From NCBI GenBank assembly GCA_964521075.1, contig CAZFPI010000074.1:1-13826 (forward strand): a stretch of 13,826 nucleotides of DNA, given 5' to 3'. Made by a program: the position numbers and the translations under genes. The notes below the pieces were generated by a model. That model ran no database searches, was not told the DNA's origin, and saw only the letters and a list, made by a program, of their open reading frames with translations. This document shows, in pieces, positions 1-7,075 of the stretch; within the stretch, counting starts at the first letter, position 1; each line of letters opens with the position of its first letter. The DNA comes from Sterolibacterium sp964521075 (lineage in GTDB: Bacteria > Pseudomonadota > Gammaproteobacteria > Burkholderiales > Rhodocyclaceae).

Positions 1-846
1 GAAATCGAAGGTCTGCCCAAGCTCAAGGTAGAACAAGCCTTTGAGCTCACCGATGCCTCAGCCGAACGTTCCGCCGCTGGCTGCACCGTGCATCTGGACA
101 AAGAGCCGATCATCGAATACATGACTTCCAACATCACCCTGATGAAGTGGATGATCGCCAACGGCTATCAAGACCAGCGCACCCTGGCGCGCCGCATCCA
201 GGCCATGGAAGCCTGGATCGCCAAACCCGAACTGCTGAAAGCCGATGCCGACGCCGAATACGCGGCCATCATCGAAATCAACCTCGCGGACATCAAGGAA
301 CCCATCGTCGCCTGCCCGAACGACCCGGACGACGTCAAGACGCTCTCCGAAGTCGCCGGCGACAAGATCGACGAAGTCTTTGTCGGCAGCTGCATGACCA
401 ACATCGGCCACTTCCGCGCCGCCAGCAAGCTGCTCGAAGGCAAGAGCGACCTGCCAGTGCGTCTGTGGATCGCCCCGCCGACAAAAATGGACGCCATGCA
501 GCTCACCGAAGAAGGCCACTACGGCATCCTGGGCCGCAGCGGCGCGCGCATGGAAATGCCCGGCTGCTCGCTGTGCATGGGCAACCAGGCACAGATCCGC
601 AAGGGAAGTACGGCCATGTCGACCTCGACACGCAACTTCCCGAACCGTCTGGGCATCGACACCCGTGTCTACCTGGGCTCCGCTGAGCTGGCCGCCGTCT
701 GCGCCATGCTGGGCAAGATACCGACAACGGCGGAATACATGGCCAACATCGGCGTCATCAACCAGAATGCCGACAAGATCTACCGCTACATGAACTTCGA
801 CCAGATCGCCGACTTCCGGGATGTCGCGGATACGGTACAGGTCTAA
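1..846 (+). CDS. acnB: Aconitate hydratase B, C-terminal part (5' end outside window)
   Basis: This is the last 281 codons of AcnB, the TCA-cycle enzyme that isomerises citrate to isocitrate through a [4Fe-4S] cluster; many AcnB proteins also dehydrate 2-methylisocitrate. The frame is open from base 1 and ends at TAA 844-846. All three cluster cysteines are visible: one in VFVGSCMTNIGHF (Cys codon 391-393) and two in PGCSLCMGNQAQ (Cys codons 565-567 and 574-576). These match E. coli AcnB Cys710, Cys769 and Cys772. The C-terminus, with its YMNFDQI motif, is intact, so the gene is cut only by the window edge. It is followed 25 nt later by an intrinsic terminator and so ends its transcription unit. 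Its neighbour ompA converges on it. The identification is firm from the motifs; regulation cannot be judged because the promoter is outside the window. Confidence 0.97.
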   Translation, partial: EIEGLPKLKVEQAFELTDASAERSAAGCTVHLDKEPIIEYMTSNITLMKWMIANGYQDQRTLARRIQAMEAWIAKPELLKADADAEYAAIIEINLADIKEPIVACPNDPDDVKTLSEVAGDKIDEVFVGSCMTNIGHFRAASKLLEGKSDLPVRLWIAPPTKMDAMQLTEEGHYGILGRSGARMEMPGCSLCMGNQAQIRKGSTAMSTSTRNFPNRLGIDTRVYLGSAELAAVCAMLGKIPTTAEYMANIGVINQNADKIYRYMNFDQIADFRDVADTVQV

Positions 847-871
847 CCCAGACTCAGCCGCAACCCCTGAG

Positions 872-904
872 AAGCCCTGCATCACGCGATGCGGGGCTTT
901 TTTT
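872..904 (+). terminator. Intrinsic terminator of acnB
   Basis: An 11-bp stem (872-882 pairing with 889-899, one G-T wobble) closes a 6-nt loop and runs into seven T residues (898-904). It lies 25 nt past the acnB stop codon and has the standard form of a rho-independent terminator on the + strand. Confidence 0.9.
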
Positions 905-940
905 CGTCGCAGATTCCTCCCTCTTCCGGGAAAAACGGGC

Positions 941-972
941 AAAAAAAAGGAGCTCGAACGAGCTCCTTTTTT
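941..972 (-). terminator. Intrinsic terminator of the ompA-like gene, symmetrical and possibly bidirectional
   Basis: The perfect inverted repeat GGAGCTCG-AA-CGAGCTCC (949-966) is flanked by eight A residues on the left and six T residues on the right. Read on the - strand it is a GC-rich hairpin followed by eight T residues, starting 16 nt past the ompA stop codon. Read on the + strand it would also end in a T-run, so it can back up the acnB terminator. In practice the stem is about seven base pairs with a tetraloop. Confidence 0.88.
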
Positions 973-987
973 ATTTCGAAGAAAGGC

Positions 988-1653
988 TTACTTGCTGCCG
1001 ATCACTTCGATATTCACGCGGCGATCCGGCTGCAGGCAGGCAACCAGCTTGGGCGTCTTCTTGTGGCCCTTGCACTCGTCAGCCTTCGTTACCGGCTGGG
1101 TGGAACCCTTGCCAGCGGCATCGATACGGTTGGCCTCGATACCCTTGCTGACCAGATATTCCTTAACTGCAGCTGCGCGACGCTCGGAGAGCTTCTGGTT
1201 GTAGGCGGCCTTGCCCAGGCGGTCGGCGTGACCAACGGCGAGGATGACTTCGATATTCAGCTCCTTGCTCTTGGCAGCCAGTTCATCCAGCTTTGCCTTG
1301 CCTTCAGCGCGCAAAACGGCCTTGTCGAAATCGAACAGGGCATCTGCCGCCAGGGTTACTTTCTCGGCAACAGGCTTGGGAGCCGGAGCGGGAGCGGCAA
1401 CCGGAGCGGGAGCAGCCGCCTTGGGTGCTACAGCCTCGGGCTTCTTGACCAGATCCGGATCGCACTCCTCAATTGCCATGGCCGGTGTCCAGCGGTTCGT
1501 GTGCCAGCAAAGATCGAAGCCGCTGCGGGCGACCTTGCCACGGGTATCAAACAGGTAGCCATCGTTATCTGCCGTTGCCGTTTGGGCAAAAGCAGCAGAC
1601 GCGCTGATACCCAACGCGGCAAACAGGGCAATCTTGGAAATGCTAATGGTCAT
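988..1653 (-). CDS. OmpA-family outer-membrane/peptidoglycan-binding protein (RmpM-like, no beta-barrel)
   Basis: A 221-residue exported protein that probably tethers the outer membrane or its porins to peptidoglycan. Residues 1-23 form a signal peptide, with a cleavage site after AFA. Residues 24-70 are a short region with two cysteines (49 and 64), residues 71-97 an Ala/Pro-rich linker, and residues 100-221 the OmpA/MotB C-terminal domain. The diaminopimelate-binding pair is visible as Asp144 (GHAD) and Arg159 (NQKLSERRA). Cys194 and Cys206 match the conserved disulfide of E. coli OmpA. There is no eight-strand barrel, so the closest known layout is Neisseria RmpM rather than full OmpA. The ATG at 1653 is chosen over upstream starts because GGAGAG sits just before it and the signal peptide begins there. 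It lies 129 nt downstream of the deaminase gene and ends at its own strong terminator. The family is certain; the exact partner is inferred. Confidence 0.9.
   Translation of the reverse strand: MTISISKIALFAALGISASAAFAQTATADNDGYLFDTRGKVARSGFDLCWHTNRWTPAMAIEECDPDLVKKPEAVAPKAAAPAPVAAPAPAPKPVAEKVTLAADALFDFDKAVLRAEGKAKLDELAAKSKELNIEVILAVGHADRLGKAAYNQKLSERRAAAVKEYLVSKGIEANRIDAAGKGSTQPVTKADECKGHKKTPKLVACLQPDRRVNIEVIGSK
1383..1413 (-). repeat. 13-bp direct repeat in the Ala/Pro linker of the OmpA-like gene
   Basis: The 13-mer CCGGAGCGGGAGC (+ strand) occurs at 1383-1395 and again at 1401-1413, with a period of 18 nt, or six codons. It encodes Ala/Pro residues in the linker between the N-terminal region and the peptidoglycan-binding domain. 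In-frame slippage here would only change the linker length. Confidence 0.6.
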
Positions 1654-1782
1654 TTTTCTCTCCATGTGAAATTTTCGGTGCCGTCTGCCCGGCTCGCCCG
1701 ATTTCTGGAATTCATGCGGCAAATTTCTGCAGCATGTGCCCGGGCAAAGCACGAATCAAACGGCCTCAGCATCAAAAACCTG
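1654..1782 (-). other. Intergenic region between the deaminase gene and ompA
   Basis: These 129 nt probably hold the ompA promoter and leader, but I could not pick out a convincing -35/-10 pair on the - strand. A 10-bp palindrome, TGCCCGGGCA, lies at 1737-1746. It has no T-run, so it does not look like a terminator. The only clear element is the ribosome-binding site GGAGAG immediately before the ompA ATG. Confidence 0.4.
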
Positions 1783-3147
1783 CTAAAACCTGAGAATTCT
1801 ATTTTGCCATAAAGTTCCGATATCCACCCACTCGGAAGCAGCAACATTCTGCACATTCCCCTCTGCCAGACAGGGTTTTCCCGCCACCCAGACATGACTG
1901 ACGCATGTTCTGTCGGCCACATGAACCAGATGAGCCACCGGATCGTAACAAGGCTGCATCCAGGGGTCATCCAGCCGGACGGCGCAAAGATCGGCCTGTT
2001 TTCCCGCCACCAGAGAGCCAATTTTCTGCTCCATGCCCAACGCACGGGCCGCGTTCAGCGTCGCCATACGCAGGACATCATGCGCCCCGAGAACCGCGGC
2101 ATCGCCACTACACCCCTTGGCCAGCAGTGCCGCGAAATTCATCTCCCGAAAGAGGTCGAGCCGGTTATTGCTGGCCGCGCCATCCGTGCCCAAGCCAACG
2201 CAAACACCCGCCCGTGCAAGCTCCGCCACGGGGGCGATGCCACTGGCCAGCTTGAGGTTCGACACGGGACAATGTGCCACTTTGCCGCCGAAATCCGCCA
2301 GCAAGGCGATATCCGTTTGGTCCAGATGAACGGCATGCACCGCGATGAGATTCGGGCCAAGCAGCCCCAGACGATGCAAACGGGCAAGCGGACGAACGCC
2401 ATGGTCGCGCAGACTGTCTCCGATCTCCTGCCGTGTTTCATGCACATGGATATGTACCGGCACATCCAGTTGAGCGGCCAGTGTCGCTACTTTCTCCAAA
2501 GACGCATCACTGACGGTGTATGGCGCATGAGGAGCCAGACAAAAAGAAATCAGCGGCTGATCTCGCAAGGCATCCCTGGTTGCCAGCCCCTTGTTCAGAT
2601 AATCGTCCGCATCCGAGGCATAGGCCGAAGGAAAACCGATGGTCAGGATACCCAATGCGGCGCGCATACCCAGCCGCAATGCCGCCTCGGCCGTTGCCTC
2701 CGGAAAAAAATACATGTCATTGAAACAGGTCACCCCCCCGCGCAGCATCTCCGCACAGGCCAGCAAGCTGCCATCACGCACAAACTCATGCCCCACATGG
2801 CGCGCCTCGGCTGGCCAGATATGCCTGCTCAGCCAGTCCGCCAGAGGCGCATCGTCGGCATAGCCGCGCAAAAGTGTCATCGCCGCATGAGTATGCAGAT
2901 TGACCAGGCCGGGCATCAAAACGTGATGCGGCAAAACAACACACTCCCGCGCGGAATACCTGTGCCGCGCCAGGCAGACGGGTAAAAGATCGACGATGCA
3001 GCCCTGCCGGATCGCCAGGGCATGATCCTCAAGCACAACGCCCTGCGGCTCAACCGGCACGACCCAGCGCGCCTCGATCAGCGTATCGACCGGCAAAGCC
3101 GCGGGTGGGGCAGAAATTTCTTTTGTGTATTGTTCCATCGCTTTCAT
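1783..3147 (-). CDS. mtaD: TRZ/ATZ-family amidohydrolase, probable 5'-methylthioadenosine/S-adenosylhomocysteine deaminase
   Basis: A 454-residue cytosolic metal-dependent deaminase, probably converting methylthioadenosine and/or S-adenosylhomocysteine to the inosine forms during purine and methionine salvage. The amidohydrolase signature is complete. It has His85 and His87 (LVNLHTHAAM), metal ligand His234 with catalytic Glu237 (HIHVHE), His271 (AVHAVHL) and Asp322 (GLGTDGAASNN). The C-terminal GSLVAGKQADLCAV segment is the usual return to the beta-sandwich. The closest context match I recall is P. aeruginosa PA3170, a methylthioadenosine deaminase near ubiG and gyrA. I chose ATG 3147, with GGAAC 8 nt upstream; ATG 3138 is the alternative, and a TTG at 3150 is less likely. 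The gene diverges from gyrA. No mtnA, mtnP, ubiG or gph is beside it. The family is certain; guanine, cytosine or triazine substrates cannot be excluded from sequence alone. Confidence 0.88.
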   Translation of the reverse strand: MKAMEQYTKEISAPPAALPVDTLIEARWVVPVEPQGVVLEDHALAIRQGCIVDLLPVCLARHRYSARECVVLPHHVLMPGLVNLHTHAAMTLLRGYADDAPLADWLSRHIWPAEARHVGHEFVRDGSLLACAEMLRGGVTCFNDMYFFPEATAEAALRLGMRAALGILTIGFPSAYASDADDYLNKGLATRDALRDQPLISFCLAPHAPYTVSDASLEKVATLAAQLDVPVHIHVHETRQEIGDSLRDHGVRPLARLHRLGLLGPNLIAVHAVHLDQTDIALLADFGGKVAHCPVSNLKLASGIAPVAELARAGVCVGLGTDGAASNNRLDLFREMNFAALLAKGCSGDAAVLGAHDVLRMATLNAARALGMEQKIGSLVAGKQADLCAVRLDDPWMQPCYDPVAHLVHVADRTCVSHVWVAGKPCLAEGNVQNVAASEWVDIGTLWQNRILRF

Positions 3148-3214
3148 CAAAACAAGTTCCGGGCCAGCGAGGGCGAAACACCTTGACTGGATTGAAAATC
3201 AGACGGTCGATTTA

Positions 3215-3244
3215 AGCATAAAACCGCATGAAACCTTTGCTCAA
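3215..3244 (-). promoter_or_regulatory. Candidate sigma-70 promoter for the deaminase gene
   Basis: On the - strand, TTGAGC (3244-3239) and TATGCT (3220-3215) are separated by 18 nt. Each matches its consensus at four of six positions. This would give a leader of about 60 nt before ATG 3147. It lies inside the shared divergent region, about 40 nt from the candidate gyrA promoter. It was found by eye only. Confidence 0.35.
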
Positions 3245-3279
3245 CACAATTCCTGGCACGGAGCCAGCTCATCCATGCG

Positions 3280-3288
3280 TGTTAGAAT
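3280..3288 (+). promoter_or_regulatory. Candidate extended -10 promoter of gyrA
   Basis: TGTTAGAAT fits the extended -10 form TGnTATAAT, with five of six matches in the hexamer. No good -35 element is seen 16-18 nt upstream, as is common for extended -10 promoters. Transcription would start near 3295 and leave a leader of about 40 nt before the gyrA ATG. It probably drives the whole gyrA-serC-serA-pheA block. Confidence 0.5.
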
Positions 3289-3336
3289 CCCAAGCTTTCC
3301 GGGCCACACCCGGCCTCTTTGCCAGATCACGGAACG

Positions 3337-5970
3337 ATGACGAATACACCAGCCTCGTTTGCCAAGGAAACCCTGCCGATCAGTCTCGAAGAGGAGATGC
3401 GCCACTCCTACCTTGATTACGCCATGAGCGTGATCGTAGGCCGCGCCCTGCCCGATGTGCGCGACGGCCTCAAACCCGTCCATCGGCGCGTACTCTACGC
3501 CATGCACGAGCTCTCGAACGACTGGAACAAGCCCTATAAAAAATCGGCGCGTATCGTCGGGGATGTCATCGGTAAATATCACCCCCATGGCGACATCGCC
3601 GTTTATGACACCATCGTCCGCATGGCCCAGGATTTCTCCCTGCGCTACATGCTCATCGACGGCCAAGGCAACTTCGGTTCGGTCGATGGCGACAGCGCGG
3701 CGGCCATGCGCTACACCGAAATCCGCATGGCGCGCATCGGCCATGAACTCCTGGCCGATCTGGAAAAGGAAACCGTCGACTTCGGACCGAACTACGACGG
3801 AGCAGAACAAGAACCCCTGGTGCTGCCCGCCCGTGTGCCCAACCTGCTCATCAACGGCAGCGCGGGTATTGCCGTCGGGATGGCCACCAACATTCCGCCG
3901 CACAACCTGCGCGAAGTCGTCGATGGCTGCCTGGCCCTGCTGGCCGACCCGCAGACCACCATCGAACAACTGATCGAAATCATCCCGGCCCCGGACTTCC
4001 CCACCGCCGGCCTGATCTACGGCATTTCCGGAGTGCGCGAAGGCTATCTGACAGGCCGTGGGCGCGTCGTCATGCGCGCGCGCACCCACATCGAAGAGCA
4101 CGAAAAGAACGGCAAGCAGCTCATCGTCATCGACGAGCTGCCCTATCAGGTCAATAAAAAAGTCCTACTCGAAAAGATTGCCGAACTCGTCAACGAAAAG
4201 AAGATCGAAGGCATCACCCACCTGCAAGACGAATCCGACAAGGACGGCATGCGTGTCGTGATCGAGTTGAAGCGCGGCGAAATGCCCGACGTGGTGCTCA
4301 ATCACCTCTACAAACAGACTCAACTGCAAGACACCTTCGGCATGAACATGGTGGCCCTGGTCGATGGCCGCCCGCGCCTGCTCAATCTCCGGGAAATGCT
4401 GGAAGCCTTCCTCGCGCATCGCCGCGAAGTCGTCACCCGCCGCAACGCCTTTGACCTACGCATGGCCCGCGACCGCGGCCACATCCTCGAACGGCTCGCC
4501 GTCGCCCTCTCCAACGTCGACGAAATCATCGCCCTCATCAAGGCGGCCCCCACCCCGTCGGATGCCAAACGCGCCCTGATGGGGCGCACCTGGAATTCAC
4601 CGCTCGTCAACGACATGCTGGCCCGTGCCGTGGCCGACGCCTCGCGTCCCGAGGGGCTCGCCCCCGAATTCGGTCTGGGCAAAAACGGCTACCTCCTTTC
4701 GGACGTCCAGGCGCAGGCCATTCTCGAACTTCGCCTGCAACGCCTGACAGGTCTGGAGCAAGACAAAATCATCGCCGAGTACAAGGAAGTGATGGATCTC
4801 ATCGCCGATCTGCTCGACATCCTGGCTCGCCCGGAACGCATCACCGCCATCATCACCGACGAACTCAACGCCGTGCGCGTCCAGTACGGCGACAAACGCC
4901 GCACCGAGATCGTGATGAACGCGCAGGACATCAACATCGAAGACCTCATCACCCCGCAAGACATGGTGGTGACGCTCTCGCATGGCGGCTACATCAAATC
5001 GCAACCGCTATCCGAATACAAGACACAAAAACGTGGCGGACGCGGCAAACAGGCCGCATCCAATAAAGAAGACGATTTCGTCGATCACCTTTTCGTCGCC
5101 AACACCCACGACTACATCCTGTGCTTTTCCAACCGGGGCCGCGTCTATTGGCTCAAGGTCTACGAAGCCCCCCAGGGCAGCCGCGCGAGCCGTGGCAAGC
5201 CCATCATCAATCTCTTCCCGCTCGAAGAAGGCGAAAAGATCACCGCCGTCCTGCCCGTCAAGGAATTCGACGAACAACACTACGTTTTCATGGCCACCGC
5301 CGGTGGCACGGTCAAGAAAACCCCGCTGTCCGACTTCTCCAACCCCCGCCGCGCCGGGATCATCGCCGTCGGCCTCGATGAAAACGACTACCTCATCGGT
5401 GTTGCCATTACCGACGGCAATTATGACGTCATGCTCTTCTCCGACGCCGGCAAGGCCGTGCGTTTCGCCGAAGGCGATGTCCGCGCCATGGGACGCGGCG
5501 CGCGCGGGGTGCGCGGCATGTGGCTGGAAGAAGGCCAGGCAGTCATCTCCATGCTCGTCGCGGCCAATGAAGAATGCTCGGTGCTCACCGCCACCGAAAA
5601 CGGCTACGGCAAGCGCACAGCGATTGCCGAATACACCCGCCATGGCCGTGGCACCAAGGGCATGATCGCCATTCAGACCAGCGAACGTAACGGCCGGGTC
5701 ATCGGCGCGCTGCTGGTCCAGCCGGACGACCACCTGATGCTCATTTCCACCGGCGGCGTCTTGATCCGCACCGCCGTCAAGCAGATCCGCGAAATGGGCC
5801 GCTCGACCCAGGGTGTGACCCTCATCAACCTCGATGCCGACGACACGCTCTCCAGCATCGAAAAAATCATCGAAGCCGATTCTGATTCTGATTCTGATTC
5901 CGATGCCGAATCGACTGAATCGGCCGAACCCCAAGATTCCACCATCCCAACCGAAGGAGACACCGAATGA
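3337..5970 (+). CDS. gyrA: DNA gyrase subunit A
   Basis: An 877-residue protein (E. coli GyrA has 875) that cuts and rejoins DNA in the gyrase A2B2 complex to introduce negative supercoils. The N-terminus carries the SYLDYAMSVIVGRALPDVRDGLKPVHRRVLYAM block. The catalytic Tyr is Tyr126 (AAMRYTEIRM, codon 3712-3714), equivalent to E. coli Tyr122. The GyrA box reads QKRGGRG at residues 564-570, followed by the C-terminal DNA-wrapping pinwheel. The tail is acidic and holds a DSDSDSDS run. The quinolone-resistance region reads HPHGDIAVYD, so Ile87 stands where E. coli has Ser83, while the Asp equivalent to Asp87 is kept. ATG 3337 is preferred because the family N-terminus begins near there; an in-frame TTG at 3319 has no support. 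The ribosome-binding site is weak (GGA). The stop overlaps the serC start as ATGA. Identification is certain. Confidence 0.98.
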   Translation: MTNTPASFAKETLPISLEEEMRHSYLDYAMSVIVGRALPDVRDGLKPVHRRVLYAMHELSNDWNKPYKKSARIVGDVIGKYHPHGDIAVYDTIVRMAQDFSLRYMLIDGQGNFGSVDGDSAAAMRYTEIRMARIGHELLADLEKETVDFGPNYDGAEQEPLVLPARVPNLLINGSAGIAVGMATNIPPHNLREVVDGCLALLADPQTTIEQLIEIIPAPDFPTAGLIYGISGVREGYLTGRGRVVMRARTHIEEHEKNGKQLIVIDELPYQVNKKVLLEKIAELVNEKKIEGITHLQDESDKDGMRVVIELKRGEMPDVVLNHLYKQTQLQDTFGMNMVALVDGRPRLLNLREMLEAFLAHRREVVTRRNAFDLRMARDRGHILERLAVALSNVDEIIALIKAAPTPSDAKRALMGRTWNSPLVNDMLARAVADASRPEGLAPEFGLGKNGYLLSDVQAQAILELRLQRLTGLEQDKIIAEYKEVMDLIADLLDILARPERITAIITDELNAVRVQYGDKRRTEIVMNAQDINIEDLITPQDMVVTLSHGGYIKSQPLSEYKTQKRGGRGKQAASNKEDDFVDHLFVANTHDYILCFSNRGRVYWLKVYEAPQGSRASRGKPIINLFPLEEGEKITAVLPVKEFDEQHYVFMATAGGTVKKTPLSDFSNPRRAGIIAVGLDENDYLIGVAITDGNYDVMLFSDAGKAVRFAEGDVRAMGRGARGVRGMWLEEGQAVISMLVAANEECSVLTATENGYGKRTAIAEYTRHGRGTKGMIAIQTSERNGRVIGALLVQPDDHLMLISTGGVLIRTAVKQIREMGRSTQGVTLINLDADDTLSSIEKIIEADSDSDSDSDAESTESAEPQDSTIPTEGDTE
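5878..5901 (+). repeat. GATTCT hexanucleotide repeat in the gyrA 3' end
   Basis: Three perfect GATTCT units and one GATTCC follow each other in frame and encode Asp-Ser four times, followed by a further Asp. GAT and TCT are codons little used in the rest of this GC-rich gene. Gain or loss of units would lengthen or shorten the acidic tail by two residues without a frameshift. Confidence 0.85.
5953..5970 (+). promoter_or_regulatory. serC ribosome-binding site and ATGA stop/start overlap with gyrA
   Basis: GAAGGAG (5953-5959) sits 7 nt before the serC ATG (5967) and lies inside the last codons of gyrA. The ATG overlaps the gyrA TGA as ATGA. This arrangement usually means translational coupling, so SerC synthesis should follow GyrA translation. 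Confidence 0.85.
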
Positions 5971-7058
5971 CACGCGCCATCAACTTCAGTGCCGGCCCCG
6001 CCGCGCTGCCCGAAGAAGTGTTACAACAAGCCGCCGCCGAAATGCTGGACTGGCGCGGCAGCGGTCAATCGGTCATGGAAATGAGCCACCGTGGCAAGGA
6101 ATTCATGTCCATCGCCGCCGAAGCCGAAGCCGACCTGCGCGAACTGATGGCCATCCCTGCCAACTACAAGGTGCTTTTCCTGCAAGGCGGAGCCTCTCTC
6201 CAGTTTGAAATGATCCCGATGAACCTGCTGGCGGGCAAAGGCAGTGCCGATTTCGTCAACACCGGCGAATGGGCGAAAAAGGCCATGAAGGCCATCAAAA
6301 ACTTTGGCCGTGCCAACATCGTCGCCACCGCCGAAGACACGAACTTCAACTACGCGCCGCCACAAAGCACCTGGAAACTCGACCCCAACGCAGCCTATGT
6401 GCATTACACCGCCAATGAAACCATCGGCGGCGTCGAATTCCACTGGACCCCTGAAACGGGCAACGTGCCGCTGGTCTGCGACATGTCCTCGAACATCCTC
6501 TCCAAGCCCGTCGACATCGCCAAATACGGCCTGATCTACGCGGGCGCGCAAAAGAACATTGGCCCGGCCGGCCTGACCATCGTCATCATCCGTGACGACC
6601 TGATTGGAAAAGGCAGCCCGGCCCCCTCGGCCATGCTCGACTACAAAACCCACGCCGAAAACGAATCGATGTACAACACCCCGCCCACCTACGGTATCTA
6701 CATCGCCGGGCTGGTTTTCAAGTGGCTCAAAAAACAGGGCGGGCTCGCCGCCGTCGAACAGAAAAACATCGCCAAGGCCAATCTGCTCTACAACTTCCTC
6801 GACCAGAGCAGCTTCTTCAAGAACCCGGTCAAAAAAGAAGACCGCTCGCGCATGAACATTCCCTTCACACTGGCCAACGCCGAGCTCGACGAAGAATTCC
6901 TCAAGGGTGCGAAAGCGCGCGGCATGGTTCAGCTCAAGGGCCACCGTTCCGTCGGCGGCATGCGCGCCTCGATCTACAACGCCATGCCCATCGAAGGCGT
7001 CCAGGCCCTGGTCGAATACATGAAGGAATTCGAAGCCAAACACGGCAACGGCAAGTAA
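5967..7058 (+). CDS. serC: Phosphoserine aminotransferase
   Basis: A 363-residue PLP enzyme (E. coli SerC has 362) that transfers the amino group from glutamate to 3-phosphohydroxypyruvate, the second step of serine synthesis. In many bacteria it also serves pyridoxal phosphate synthesis. The PLP lysine is Lys196 in IYAGAQKNIGPAG (codon 6552-6554). The N-terminal NFSAGPAALPEEV and the phosphate-binding LFLQGGASLQFEMIP motif are intact. The C-terminus ends in the family pattern GHRSVGGMRASIYNAMP. Its start overlaps the gyrA stop, and serA follows 17 nt later, so the first two enzymes of serine synthesis are made together. Identification is certain. Confidence 0.97.
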   Translation: MTRAINFSAGPAALPEEVLQQAAAEMLDWRGSGQSVMEMSHRGKEFMSIAAEAEADLRELMAIPANYKVLFLQGGASLQFEMIPMNLLAGKGSADFVNTGEWAKKAMKAIKNFGRANIVATAEDTNFNYAPPQSTWKLDPNAAYVHYTANETIGGVEFHWTPETGNVPLVCDMSSNILSKPVDIAKYGLIYAGAQKNIGPAGLTIVIIRDDLIGKGSPAPSAMLDYKTHAENESMYNTPPTYGIYIAGLVFKWLKKQGGLAAVEQKNIAKANLLYNFLDQSSFFKNPVKKEDRSRMNIPFTLANAELDEEFLKGAKARGMVQLKGHRSVGGMRASIYNAMPIEGVQALVEYMKEFEAKHGNGK

Positions 7059-7075
7059 GAAAAGAGAGACGAAAA

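Noticed and set aside
1737..1746. Palindrome TGCCCGGGCA between the deaminase gene and ompA as a terminator or operator
   Set aside because: There is no T-run, no adjacent stem extension and no second copy. Ten-base GC palindromes occur by chance in such DNA.
889..1812. 307-codon + strand frame opposite the OmpA-like gene
   Set aside because: It crosses the terminators and mirrors a gene with signal peptide, linker and OmpA domain; no independent support was seen.
1894..2985. Long open frame (363 codons) on the + strand opposite the deaminase gene
   Set aside because: It mirrors a gene with complete catalytic motifs, its translation lacks any recognisable domain, and it is best explained by the codon bias of the - strand gene.
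3183..3216. TTGACT followed by TTTAAG as a gyrA promoter
   Set aside because: The spacing is 22 nt, too long for sigma-70. The extended -10 at 3280-3288 is a better candidate.
6722..7075. Upstream extension of the serA frame through the end of serC
   Set aside because: The frame is open but overlaps serC, and its translation is Arg-rich and unlike any dehydrogenase N-terminus. ATG 7076 begins the conserved protein.
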